Source: WHSP01 sp964424945 (GTDB lineage: Bacteria > Gemmatimonadota > Gemmatimonadetes > Longimicrobiales > Longimicrobiaceae). Taken from it: 53,799 nucleotides of DNA. Of the stretch, positions 8,516-17,021 are shown in pieces (position 1 is the stretch's first letter; each line of letters starts with the position of its first letter). The notes under the pieces are model-generated. The model worked only from the letters and a program-made list of their open reading frames with translations, did no database searches and was not told the DNA's origin. The translations under genes and the position numbers were made by a program. The stretch covers positions 1 to 53,799 of the forward strand of contig CAYRLB010000013.1 in assembly GCA_964424945.1 (NCBI GenBank), given 5' to 3'.

Positions 8516-9124
8516 TCGGTAACTGGTCCAGGGGGTGGTCACGGCCGACGTTCGCCGCACCTGTGGAACTACTCGTTCCCCCCTTTTCAGACTCTCCGGG
8601 CGCGCGAGACCTCTGCGCTGCGGAAGCGCCCATCAATAAGCGTTCGCAGTGGCAGAGGTCAAGCTTCTTGTGTGAGGGGGAATGAGGGAGCAGCACCCAG
8701 GGCGATGAGGTGGATCTCCTGAATATCGGATCGCGGGGAGCGGGTCCGGCGCGCGGAAGTCGTGAGCTGTGAAGGCTTTACCGATTCTGGTCCGGAATGG
8801 GAACGAAGTTCGCAAAGCGGTGATGCTGCTACACGGCCGGAATCTTCAGCGATAGTCCGGAGACCTCAGCGCGGCCGCACATCGATCGCGGGGGCCCGGT
8901 GCGTAAGCAGACCGTATCTCGATAACCGCTTTCGCGGTCGCGTAGGCTTTTCGGCCGCCGGCGCGGATGCTCGAGCCATGGCTTCGCGCGTCATATCACA
9001 CCTGAGATCTCGACGCTCGGGTGTTTCACGTGGAGCAATTGCAGGATGGCGACAGGGGTCTCCGCTTTCCTGCTGACCTCGCGGCCGTTCAATTGTGCCA
9101 CCCATGACAATTCAGCAGAACGGA
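8516..9124. other. Intergenic region between divergent genes
   Basis: No convincing gene in this stretch of about 600 bases; reading frames here are short and have no recognisable domain. It must hold the promoters of the leftward transglycosylase and the rightward cysteine-pair protein. The one notable element is the parS-like palindrome at 9022-9037. Confidence 0.5.
9022..9037. promoter_or_regulatory. parS-like ParB-binding site (degenerate)
   Basis: TGTTTCACGTGGAGCA matches the widely conserved parS consensus TGTTNCACGTGAAACA at all but two positions and keeps the central CACGTG. Real parS sites cluster near the replication origin; no parA, parB, gidA or dnaA gene is in this window to support that. 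Confidence 0.35.
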
Positions 9125-10453
9125 ATGCAAAGAAGAACTCTGATAGGCCGAGCAGGAATGTTCTCAGGATTGCACCTGTTCGGGCTTCTTCTGGCGATTG
9201 GCTCGTTCGTTCCCGGCCGGGCTGCGGCCCAGGAAATGGACCATACCGCCCATGCCCATGCGGCATCGGCCACTTCGCGCTGTGAGGGTCGCTCCTGCTC
9301 GGCGGAAGAGCTGTTGCTCGATCGTCTCGAACAGCAGGGTCTCCCCGCCGCGATCGAGGCCCTCGACTCCCTCGCCGCGGTCGATTCCGAGGTGCGCCGT
9401 CTGGGTCACAACTACGCACACGCGCTCGGACTCGCCGCCTTCACCACACCCGACGAGGTCGGAGAGATCTTCAGTCAGTGCACCGAGATCTTCCAGTCGG
9501 GCTGCTATCACGGCGTGATTCAGTCGTATTTCGAGGAGTATTCGCGGAGCCATGGCGATCACCTCGACGCCGGCGCGCTCGACAGCCTCTGCGCGGACCA
9601 GCGGAGCGACGAATCGCAGCAATGGATCCTCTTCCAGTGCGTCCATGGCCTCGGTCACGGCCTCATGATGGTCTTCGGAAACCATCTCCCCAGCTCCCTG
9701 GAAGGATGCGATCTGCTATCGTCGGTATGGGAACGGGAAGTCTGTTATGGCGCGGTCTTCATGGAGAATGTGGTGCTTGAGACCACACCGCATCATGCGG
9801 TCGGACGCCCCGCCGATTCGGCATCGGGTGGGCACGCGCATGGCGCCGACAACGACCATGCCGGTCATGCGATGACGACAGCCGTGGAACGGGAGCCCTT
9901 CCCCGGCCTCGACCGCCGCCGGCCGCTCTATCCCTGCACCGATCTGCCCGAGCGCTACGCCGAGTCGTGCTACCAGATGCAGACTTCCGCCATCCTGCAC
10001 TTCAACGGGCGGAATGTCGCAGCGGCGGGGCGAGCCTGCTTGACGGCTCCGGAGGCATACCGTGCCACATGCATCCAGAGCCTCGGCCGTGATGTGAGCG
10101 CGCTGACCGTGCAGGACCACTCGCGCGCGCTCCGGATGTGCCGCTCGGTCCCCGCTGGGTATGAGCCCTTCTGCCATCTCGGCTACGCGAAGAATCTCGT
10201 CGATCAGACCTCGAACCCCCGGGACGGCTTCGACTTCTGCAGGCTGCTGACGATCGCGGAATCGAAGCAGGCGTGCTACACCGGAATCGGTGAGCAGCTC
10301 TGGGTCCTTTACACGGACGCGGACCGTCGCGCGGAGGTCTGCCGTGGCGGCGTCGAGCAAGGATATATCGAAGCGTGTCTGACCGGCGCCGGTCTGCAGA
10401 CGAGCCGATCGGGCGGACGCGCGATGACGCCGACGAAAAGACGGATCGGATGA
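9125..10453 (+). CDS. Secreted protein with eight cysteine-pair repeats and a His-rich insertion
   Basis: Family not recognised. After a signal peptide (GLHLFGLLLAIGSFVPGRAAAQ) the mature protein has cysteine pairs at 119/127, 156/172, 195/207, 271/282, 305/316, 339/350, 372/384 and 406/418. The pair-to-pair period is 33-39 residues, except 76 between the third and fourth, where a His-rich stretch (HAHGADNDHAGHAM) is inserted. Recurrent motifs are CYHG, HGLGHGL and CYGAVFMEN. The period resembles helical-repeat folds such as the disulfide-linked Sel1-like repeats of Helicobacter Hcp proteins, but the spacing inside the pairs differs. Its stop overlaps the next start as ATGA. The start codon is uncertain (ATG 9104 possible). 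Metal binding by the His-rich part is inference. Confidence 0.75.
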   Translation: MQRRTLIGRAGMFSGLHLFGLLLAIGSFVPGRAAAQEMDHTAHAHAASATSRCEGRSCSAEELLLDRLEQQGLPAAIEALDSLAAVDSEVRRLGHNYAHALGLAAFTTPDEVGEIFSQCTEIFQSGCYHGVIQSYFEEYSRSHGDHLDAGALDSLCADQRSDESQQWILFQCVHGLGHGLMMVFGNHLPSSLEGCDLLSSVWEREVCYGAVFMENVVLETTPHHAVGRPADSASGGHAHGADNDHAGHAMTTAVEREPFPGLDRRRPLYPCTDLPERYAESCYQMQTSAILHFNGRNVAAAGRACLTAPEAYRATCIQSLGRDVSALTVQDHSRALRMCRSVPAGYEPFCHLGYAKNLVDQTSNPRDGFDFCRLLTIAESKQACYTGIGEQLWVLYTDADRRAEVCRGGVEQGYIEACLTGAGLQTSRSGGRAMTPTKRRIG

Positions 10454-11652
10454 CCGCCATCACATCTGTTCAGCTCAGGAAGGATGAAGATCGGCGGCTG
10501 CGTGCCGGACACCTCTGGGTCTTCAGCAACGAGATCGATGTCAAAGCAACCCCCCTGACGACGATCGAGCCCGGTACGATCGTCGACGTGCGTGATTCGC
10601 GAGGGGGATGGATCGGCCGCGGCTACGCGAATCCGCGCTCGCTCATCGCGGTCAGGCTGCTGACCAGGAACCGTCAGGAGACGATCGATCGGGACTTCCT
10701 GAGCCGGCGTGTCCGCCGCGCGCTCACCCTTCGCCAGGAGCTTTTCGAGAAGCCCTATTACCGTCTGCTCTTCGGCGAAGCCGACGGAATACCGGGGCTC
10801 GTCGCCGACCGGTTCGGCGATCTTCTCGTGGTGCAGCCGACCACCGCTGGTGCCGAGGGGATGCTCGAAGACCTGATCCCCATCCTCGCTGAGGCAACCG
10901 GCGCCACCGGGATCCAGATCCGAGCCGACTCGCCCAGCCGGTCCTACGAAGGACTCGAGCTGTACACCCGCACCGGCTTCGGTGATGTGCCCGATAGTGT
11001 CCGGATCGAAGAGAATGGTGTCGCCTTCGAGGTGCCCCTTGTGTCGGGGCAGAAGACGGGTTGGTTCTTCGATCACCGAGCCAATCGGCAGCAGCTCCGG
11101 CGATACGTGAAGGACAGGCGCGTCCTGGATGTCTTCTCCTATCTCGGTGGGTGGGGGGTGCAGGCAGCGGCCGCCGGCGCGGCACATGTGCACTGTATCG
11201 ACGCGTCTGCCGCCGCGGTTGAAGGGGCTCTCGCGAACGCCGCGCTCAATGGTGTAGACGATCGGCTGACCGCTGAGCGCGCTGACGCATTCGATGCGCT
11301 TCAGCGGCTTCGGGAGAGTGGCGAACGGTTCGATGTCATCGTTCTCGATCCGCCAGCGTTCATCAAGCGGAAGAAGGATCAGCGCGAAGGGGAGATGGCA
11401 TACCGGCGCCTGAACCGCGCTGCGCTCGAGCTTCTCGACGAGAATGGCGTGCTGGTTTCGGCGTCATGCTCCTTCCATCTGGAGCGCGACGCACTTCTCC
11501 GTGCCATCCTCTGGGGTGCCGAGGGGGCCGGCCGCGAAGTTCAGATTCTCGAAGAAGGCCATCAGGCGGCGGACCATCCCTTCCATCCCGCAATTCCCGA
11601 AACGAATTACCTGAAGGCATTCTTTGCACGGGTTCTGGGTTCTCGCCGCTGA
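10450..11652 (+). CDS. rlmI: Class I rRNA methyltransferase, RlmI family (23S rRNA m5C)
   Basis: Predicted to methylate a cytosine C5 of 23S rRNA with SAM. The 400-residue protein has an N-terminal PUA-like domain (about 1-75), a central RlmI/RlmK linker (PYYRLLFGEADGIPGLVADRFGD), and a Rossmann domain whose SAM motif is VLDVFSYLGGWGVQAAAAGA. The DPPAF motif at 300-304 and catalytic cysteine C340 in ASCSFHL follow. The ATG is embedded in the stop of the preceding cysteine-pair gene (ATGA), so the two are cotranslated although no functional link is obvious. Specificity for the E. coli RlmI site is inferred from family, not shown. Confidence 0.88.
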   Translation: MTAITSVQLRKDEDRRLRAGHLWVFSNEIDVKATPLTTIEPGTIVDVRDSRGGWIGRGYANPRSLIAVRLLTRNRQETIDRDFLSRRVRRALTLRQELFEKPYYRLLFGEADGIPGLVADRFGDLLVVQPTTAGAEGMLEDLIPILAEATGATGIQIRADSPSRSYEGLELYTRTGFGDVPDSVRIEENGVAFEVPLVSGQKTGWFFDHRANRQQLRRYVKDRRVLDVFSYLGGWGVQAAAAGAAHVHCIDASAAAVEGALANAALNGVDDRLTAERADAFDALQRLRESGERFDVIVLDPPAFIKRKKDQREGEMAYRRLNRAALELLDENGVLVSASCSFHLERDALLRAILWGAEGAGREVQILEEGHQAADHPFHPAIPETNYLKAFFARVLGSRR

Positions 11653-11709
11653 AGATTCGCGACACCCGCACTCCCCCGTGGTCACCGACATACACAAGGA
11701 GCGTCAGAG

Positions 11710-12165
11710 ATGGCCGTCGAGATGCGCGGACGATATACCGGCAATCTGAAGGTGGAGATTGTCCATGGTCCTTCGGGCGCCGAGCAGAGCACCGCTGCGC
11801 CCGTCGACAACAAGGGCGATGGGAGCTCCTTCTCGCCGACCGACCTGGTCGCAGCGGCGCTGGGGACGTGCGCGATCACGACGATGGCGATCGTCGCGGA
11901 GCGGGAGGGGATCCCCTTTGAGCAGGCATCATTTCGCCTCGAGAAGCATATGGGCGGGCCGCCTCGGCGGATCTCACGGATTCCCGTTCAGATCCTCCTT
12001 CCCGAGTCACTCGATGCCGCCCAGCGACGCGTTCTCGAGAACACCGCGCGGAACTGCCCGGTCGCACTCACCCTCAACGACGAGGTCGAGAAGTCCTTCG
12101 AGTTCGTGTACGGGGATGTCGAAGGGATGAGCTCCCTGCCACACACGTCTTGCCCGCGAGAATAA
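11710..12165 (+). CDS. OsmC/Ohr family peroxiredoxin-like protein
   Basis: Members reduce organic hydroperoxides with a pair of active-site cysteines. Both are present: C54 in ALGTCAITTM and C116 in NCPVALTL, the usual spacing. The SPTDLVAAALGTC motif on the central helix is classic. The 151-residue length fits the family. AGGAG lies about 10 bases before the ATG. It follows rlmI by about 57 bases in the same direction and may share its transcript. Subfamily (OsmC versus YhfA-like) cannot be settled by eye. Confidence 0.9.
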   Translation: MAVEMRGRYTGNLKVEIVHGPSGAEQSTAAPVDNKGDGSSFSPTDLVAAALGTCAITTMAIVAEREGIPFEQASFRLEKHMGGPPRRISRIPVQILLPESLDAAQRRVLENTARNCPVALTLNDEVEKSFEFVYGDVEGMSSLPHTSCPRE

Positions 12166-12228
12166 GCGGAAAACCAGCCCTTTCGCCGGCCACGCCGTAG
12201 CCGTCGGCACGCCTGCCCATCCCCCGCC

Positions 12229-13314
12229 CTACCCTGCAACCGCCGCCGCCATCCGCGCGATCTTCTGCTGAGCTGTCGGGAGCGTCACCGAATCCAGCTC
12301 CTCCAACCTCAGCCACCGGACCCGATCGCCGTCCTCATCGGGCCGATGCCGAAACGGAGCGTCCAGGCGCATCCCGAACACATGATAGAAGACCCGGACA
12401 TGGCTGAAGTCGTGTCGGACGACGCCTAGTCGGGCGTCGACGGAAACCCGGGCACCGCACACCTCCAGCACCGCCTCTGCTGCAGCGGGTGCAACGTCAT
12501 CTCGCGTCGCCGCCACTCCTGAAGGAAACTCCCACAGCCCCGCAAGTCGCCCACCATCCGGGCGCCGGACCACCAGGAAGCGACCCTCGACCGGGAGCAG
12601 CCCGACCCCGACCTCCTCGACGGGTAGCGGAAGCCGCTTCCTCCGCGCCGGCCTCATCTCCTGGGAGCCGGCCGCGCGCGCGCGACAGAATGAGCTGACC
12701 GGGCAGGCGTCGCACGCAGGCCGGCGCGGGGTGCAGACAGTGGCGCCAAGCTCCATCAACGCCTGATTGAGATCCCCCGGCCGCTCGCCCTCAGCCAGGC
12801 CCGAAGCCATCGCGCGCAGAACTTTGGCGGAAGGCTCGGCATCATCGAGAAGCCGGGAGATGACCCGTCTGACATTCCCGTCCACGGCTGGTGCCGGCTT
12901 CCCGAACGCAATGGACATCACCGCACCCGCGGTGTATTCGCCGACGCCCGGGAGCGCCCGGAAGGCCGCCGGGTCATCCGGAACCGCGCCTCCGTACTCG
13001 CACGCCACCTCGCGCACAGCCGCATGGAAGTTCCTGGCTCGCGAGTAGTAGCCGAGTCCCTCCCAGGCTTTGAGCACGTCATCCAGCGGTGCTTCCGCGA
13101 GCGCAGAGAGCGTGGGAAAACGGTCGAGCCAGCGACGGAAATAGGGCTTCACCGTATCGACCCGCGTCTGCTGGAGCATCACCTCCGACAGCCAGACCCG
13201 GTAGGGGTCCGGGACCTCCTTACCGGAATAGCGCCAGGGAAGGTCGCGGCGGTTTGCATCGTACCAGGCAAGGAGCGCACTCCGCAGAGTGTCCGTATCG
13301 AATGAACGACCCAT
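12229..13314 (-). CDS. mutY: A/G-specific adenine DNA glycosylase
   Basis: Removes adenine mispaired with 8-oxoguanine. The 361-residue protein has the helix-hairpin-helix LPGVGEYTAGAVMSIAF, the catalytic region ending VDGNVRRVISR, the glutamate in SEVMLQQTRV, and a [4Fe-4S] cluster loop with spacing C-x6-C-x2-C-x5-C (CTPRRPACDACPVSSFC). A C-terminal NUDIX-like domain from about residue 230 recognises oxoG. Its ATG lies one base past the stop of the upstream MFS gene, so they form a two-gene unit. Confidence 0.96.
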   Translation of the reverse strand: MGRSFDTDTLRSALLAWYDANRRDLPWRYSGKEVPDPYRVWLSEVMLQQTRVDTVKPYFRRWLDRFPTLSALAEAPLDDVLKAWEGLGYYSRARNFHAAVREVACEYGGAVPDDPAAFRALPGVGEYTAGAVMSIAFGKPAPAVDGNVRRVISRLLDDAEPSAKVLRAMASGLAEGERPGDLNQALMELGATVCTPRRPACDACPVSSFCRARAAGSQEMRPARRKRLPLPVEEVGVGLLPVEGRFLVVRRPDGGRLAGLWEFPSGVAATRDDVAPAAAEAVLEVCGARVSVDARLGVVRHDFSHVRVFYHVFGMRLDAPFRHRPDEDGDRVRWLRLEELDSVTLPTAQQKIARMAAAVAG

Positions 13315-13315
13315 C

Positions 13316-14620
13316 TCAGCCGAGTCGCCGGAACGCGGGTGACCGTAGCGATGTCACGATGAGACCCGTGAGGAAGACGGCCGCCCCGATGGCAAGGGAG
13401 CGCCTCGCTCCGATCATCCCTGCGAGTGTGCCCGAAAGGAGGTAGCCCGCCGGAGTCACCCCGAGGAAGAGGACGACGTAGACAGACATCACCCGGCCCC
13501 GCATCTCGTTCGTCACGAGCAGCTGGATCTGAGAGTTGGCTGATGCCGAGGTGAGGATCATGAAGAAGCCCGCTCCCGCCAGAAAGACCAGCGAAAGGAA
13601 GAAGAAGGGGGAAAGCGCGAACCCGGCGACCATCAGCGACATCCCCGCACCCGCACCCATCAGCAGCGTGCCCCGGGAGAAGCGATGCGTGAGGAAGGTG
13701 ATTGAGAGCCCCGCCGTCAGAGCGCCGGCCCCGGTCGCCGAATAGAGCCATCCCAGCCCCTGGGGGCCCACCTGCAGAATGTCTCTCGCGAAAACCGGCA
13801 GCAGCATCGTGTAGGGAAAGACGAAGATGGAGGCGACCGCCATGTACGTCACCACCAGGCGGGCGCTCGGATTCTCGGCGATCCAGCGGATCCCCTCTCC
13901 GATCTGGGCGACCGCGGAGACCCGATCCGTCCGGCGCGGCTGCGCCGGGCGCCGGATGGCGACGAGCCCTCCCACAACCGCGAGGTAGGAGACAGCATTC
14001 AGGGCGAAGCAGGCAGCCACTCCCACTGCCCCGATCGTCACCCCCGCGAAGACCGGCCCGATCATCCTCATCGCGTTGAAGGCCGACGAGTTGAGTGCGA
14101 TCGCGTTCGTCAGATCCCGAGGGCCCACCAGCTCCACGAAGAAGCTCTGGCGCGTGGGAATCTCGAAGGCATTCGCCGCACCGAGCACCAGGGCAAGAAG
14201 CAGAATCCAGCCGACCGAAACGATCTCCAGATACGACAGGATCGCGAGCGTCAGCGCCTGCGTGAAAGCTACAGACTGCGCCACGATGAGGATCTTCCGC
14301 TTGTCGATCCGGTCCGCGACAAACCCTGCATAGAGCGAGAAGAGGAGGATCGGCACGGAGGTCGCGGCGTTCACGATGCCAAGCCAGACCTCCGAATCCG
14401 TGAGGTCGAGAACGAGCCATCCGATCGCCGTGATCTGCAGCCATGTTCCGCCCAGCGAGAGCAGATGGCCGCCGTAGAAGAGCCGGAAGTTCCGGTGCCG
14501 GAGCGCCGAGAAATGTCCCTCGAAAACTTCCTCCCCGCGGAGGGGAGGATCCGGGACGTCGGCATCAATTGAAGTATCGTTCAGAACACTCTTTGCATCT
14601 CGAGGCGAACGCCCGGCCAT
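13316..14620 (-). CDS. MFS transporter (EntS / MFS_3-like)
   Basis: Twelve-helix major facilitator of 434 residues in the inner membrane. After a hydrophilic tail of about 45 residues comes FRLFYGGHLLSLGGTWLQITAIGWLVLDLT, typical of the EntS/MFS_3 family, and the cytoplasmic loop motif GFVADRIDKRKILI between helices 2 and 3. A second charged central loop (RRPAQPRRTDRVS) separates the two six-helix halves. Substrate unknown; relatives export siderophores or drugs. It lies 93 bases from the divergent vWA gene and abuts mutY. Confidence 0.85.
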   Translation of the reverse strand: MAGRSPRDAKSVLNDTSIDADVPDPPLRGEEVFEGHFSALRHRNFRLFYGGHLLSLGGTWLQITAIGWLVLDLTDSEVWLGIVNAATSVPILLFSLYAGFVADRIDKRKILIVAQSVAFTQALTLAILSYLEIVSVGWILLLALVLGAANAFEIPTRQSFFVELVGPRDLTNAIALNSSAFNAMRMIGPVFAGVTIGAVGVAACFALNAVSYLAVVGGLVAIRRPAQPRRTDRVSAVAQIGEGIRWIAENPSARLVVTYMAVASIFVFPYTMLLPVFARDILQVGPQGLGWLYSATGAGALTAGLSITFLTHRFSRGTLLMGAGAGMSLMVAGFALSPFFFLSLVFLAGAGFFMILTSASANSQIQLLVTNEMRGRVMSVYVVLFLGVTPAGYLLSGTLAGMIGARRSLAIGAAVFLTGLIVTSLRSPAFRRLG

Positions 14621-14713
14621 TCCCGGGTGTACGGATATTCAGGCAGCATCGTCGCTTCCGCCTTTCCCGTCGTAGCCGAATGTCCGGGGCGGCTCCCTCC
14701 ATCCCGCAGGCCC

Positions 14714-16012
14714 ATGCGCTTCACGAACTACACACGCTACTCGGGAAGCCGCGCTGACGCCCTCAACATCGAGGCGCTCCTCGAGCATCTGTCCGACTTC
14801 CTGCTCCAGAGCGGCTTCGCCGGTGGCTCCCAGTACTCCCCATTCCGGGGGGAGTTCGATGATGATGACAGATCGCTCGATTCCCTGAAGAATGCTCTCC
14901 TTCAGGCACTCATCGAGAGTGGTCAGCTGACTCCCGAAATGATCGAGGAGCTTCGGGGGAACGGGGGCGATGATGAGATTCAGCAGAAGATCGCCGAGCT
15001 CCTCGACAGCCTCGTCCAGCGTCTCATCGACGAAGGGTACCTCGATCTCAAGGAGGGTCCCGCGATGCCGGGCGGTCAGATCCCGCTCAGCGACGCGGAA
15101 GGAAGGGTCGACGAGGCCCGCTCCGCCTCACGCGACGTCGAATTCAACCTGACGCAGAAGGGGATAGACTTCCTCGGCTATCGCACCCTTCGGCAGATGC
15201 TCGGGGCGATGGGCCGCTCTAGCTTCGGCTCGCACCAGACGCCGCATCTCGCGACGGGTATCGAGGCGGAGGCCGCCAGCCGGCGCTACGAGTTCGGTGA
15301 CACGCTGAACCTGGACATCGCGCGGACGCTCACCTCGGCGCTCGAGCGCGACGGGCTGCGCGAGGATGGAACGATCCAGCTCGAATACGACGACCTGTAC
15401 GTTCACCAGGCCGAGTATCGATCGAGCTGTGCGACCGTCCTGCTGCTCGACACGAGCCACTCGATGATCCTCTACGGGGAGGACCGGTTCACCCCCGCAA
15501 AGAAGGTGGCGCTCGCCCTCACGCACCTCATCCGCACGCAATTCCCCGGCGATACGCTGCGGGTCGTGCTCTTCGGCGACCGCGCGGAGGAGATCCCCCT
15601 CGCCCGCCTCGCCCATGCGCAGGTCGGGCCCTTCCATACGAATACGGCGGAAGGGCTCAAGGTCGCGCGTCGACTGCTTATGGCTCAGAACAAGGAGATG
15701 CGGCAGATCGTCATGATCACCGACGGGAAGCCCTCCGCCCTGACTCTCCCTGACGGACGGGTCTACAAGAACCCGATGGGCCTCGACAAGCACGTCCTTC
15801 GCGAAACATTCGCAGAGGTGGCGGCATGCCGGAAGGCGGGGATTCTGATCAACACCTTCATGCTCGCGCGCGACCCCTACCTGATGGCGTTCGTCAACAG
15901 AGTGTCGGAAATCGCCCGCGGGAAGGCGTACTTCACGAGCACGATGACGCTCGGGCAGTACATCATGCGCGACTTCATGCGCCGGAAGACGAAGGGCGGC
16001 GGAGGGAACTGA
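14714..16012 (+). CDS. Cytosolic von Willebrand factor A domain protein
   Basis: The 432-residue protein has a charged helical N-terminal half (about 1-235) and a C-terminal vWA domain. The metal-ion-dependent adhesion site starts with LLLDTSHSM (D246, the DxSxS motif), followed by the downstream threonine loop NTAEGL and ITDGKPS. No signal peptide or membrane segment. The ATG at 14714 is chosen because the product then opens with MRFTNYTRYSG; an earlier in-frame ATG at 14627 would add an unlikely leader. Such proteins usually work with a MoxR or ChlI-type AAA+ ATPase; none is next to it here, so the partner must be elsewhere. A terminator follows. Confidence 0.8.
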   Translation: MRFTNYTRYSGSRADALNIEALLEHLSDFLLQSGFAGGSQYSPFRGEFDDDDRSLDSLKNALLQALIESGQLTPEMIEELRGNGGDDEIQQKIAELLDSLVQRLIDEGYLDLKEGPAMPGGQIPLSDAEGRVDEARSASRDVEFNLTQKGIDFLGYRTLRQMLGAMGRSSFGSHQTPHLATGIEAEAASRRYEFGDTLNLDIARTLTSALERDGLREDGTIQLEYDDLYVHQAEYRSSCATVLLLDTSHSMILYGEDRFTPAKKVALALTHLIRTQFPGDTLRVVLFGDRAEEIPLARLAHAQVGPFHTNTAEGLKVARRLLMAQNKEMRQIVMITDGKPSALTLPDGRVYKNPMGLDKHVLRETFAEVAACRKAGILINTFMLARDPYLMAFVNRVSEIARGKAYFTSTMTLGQYIMRDFMRRKTKGGGGN

Positions 16013-16039
16013 GCCGCCGACAGGCGACCCGAACGAAGA

Positions 16040-16072
16040 AAAGGCGATCCGGGGTGCTGGATCGCCTTTCTC
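16040..16072. terminator. Terminator between the vWA gene and nfuA
   Basis: AAAGGCGATCC (16040-16050) and GGATCGCCTTT (16059-16069) form an 11-bp stem with an eight-base loop. A- and T-rich edges on both sides suit two convergent genes. Confidence 0.8.
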
Positions 16073-16106
16073 TCTGCCGCGATGACCGTCGTGACTGCCG
16101 GCCGAC

Positions 16107-16712
16107 TCAATAGTAGGGCGAAACTCCCGCCGTATGGTCGGTCACGTCAACGATGCTCGCGATCTCCGGGATCTGTTCCCGGATCATCCGCTCGATCCCC
16201 ATCCTCAGCGTGGCCGCGGACGCGGCACAACCCTGACACCCGCCACCCATCCGGATGTAGAGCGTGTCGTCGCTGACGTCCACGAGCTCGACGAAGCCGC
16301 CATGCGCAGCGATGCCGGGGTTGATCATCTCGTCGATGATCTCCTGGACCCGCTCCGCGAGCGGCCCTGACAGGACCAGTTCGTCCGATTCGCGTACCGG
16401 AGGCGCCGGGCGCGACTTCGGATCGTGTACCCGGAAACCGCTGTTGGCCTCCTCGTCCACCCAGTCGACCGTTGCGCCGCTGAGCAGATTCGACGTGTCG
16501 AGATTCAGGAAGACGCGGATTCCGTCTACGTTGATGGCAATCTCTGTCCGCTCCCGCTCGTCCTTCTCCACCAGCGAGATGGCATAGGCCCGCGCCAGCG
16601 GACTCTTATCCGTCCCTGCTTCCAGCGTGATCCGGATCGCGGGCTCCCGTACGACCTCCGCCGCCACGAGGCCCTCGATACGCGTCCGTGCGGCCGGCGT
16701 AATATCGATCAT
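16107..16712 (-). CDS. nfuA: Fe-S cluster carrier protein, NfuA-like
   Basis: Receives [4Fe-4S] clusters from the assembly scaffold and passes them to client proteins. The 201-residue protein has a degenerate A-type (HesB-like) N-terminal domain lacking the cluster cysteines, and a C-terminal NifU domain with GGFVELVDV and the cluster-binding CxxC at C159/C162 (GGGCQGCAAS). This two-domain layout is that of E. coli NfuA. GGGAAAG lies seven bases before the ATG, and a TACAAT -10-like element is at 16748-16753 on the minus strand. It lies apart from but in the same window as the suf operon, whose product it would take clusters from. Confidence 0.92.
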   Translation of the reverse strand: MIDITPAARTRIEGLVAAEVVREPAIRITLEAGTDKSPLARAYAISLVEKDERERTEIAINVDGIRVFLNLDTSNLLSGATVDWVDEEANSGFRVHDPKSRPAPPVRESDELVLSGPLAERVQEIIDEMINPGIAAHGGFVELVDVSDDTLYIRMGGGCQGCAASAATLRMGIERMIREQIPEIASIVDVTDHTAGVSPYY

Positions 16713-17021
16713 TTTTTATCTTTCCCAGATGAAACCGCTCTGCCTGGATTGTACCCTGCTGTGCGGGTGCGGTTCGACGGCCGAAGCGAATGTCACGTCC
16801 TGACCTCCGTCCGGAACCGGATGAAAGTTGTCAGGGACAAGTGGGCCGTTCACCGGCGGAGGCCGCTCCTTCCACCGAGGACCACGTCGGAGCTCCATTG
16901 CCTCCTGGAAGTGTCGCGTGCAGCGGCAAGTGACAACGATTGTCTGCCGAGGGCAACAGCCGGCGGAATTTTCCCCGGACGTCTCCCCTCGACGGGTCAC
17001 ATCTTCCTGACGACTCCGCTC
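16713..17021. other. Intergenic region upstream of nfuA
   Basis: About 310 bases between two leftward genes. A reading frame of 94 codons exists on the minus strand (17000-16716), but its composition is arginine- and proline-rich with no recognisable motif, so no gene is called. The only signal noted is a -10-like TACAAT for nfuA. Confidence 0.5.

Noticed and set aside
13179..14444. Long minus-strand frame of about 420 codons across the MFS gene
   Set aside because: It overlaps the real MFS and mutY genes in another frame and has an Arg/Gly/Asp-rich composition without hydrophobic helices.
16716..17000. 94-codon minus-strand frame between murB and nfuA
   Set aside because: No motif, unusual Arg/Pro/His composition and no ribosome site.
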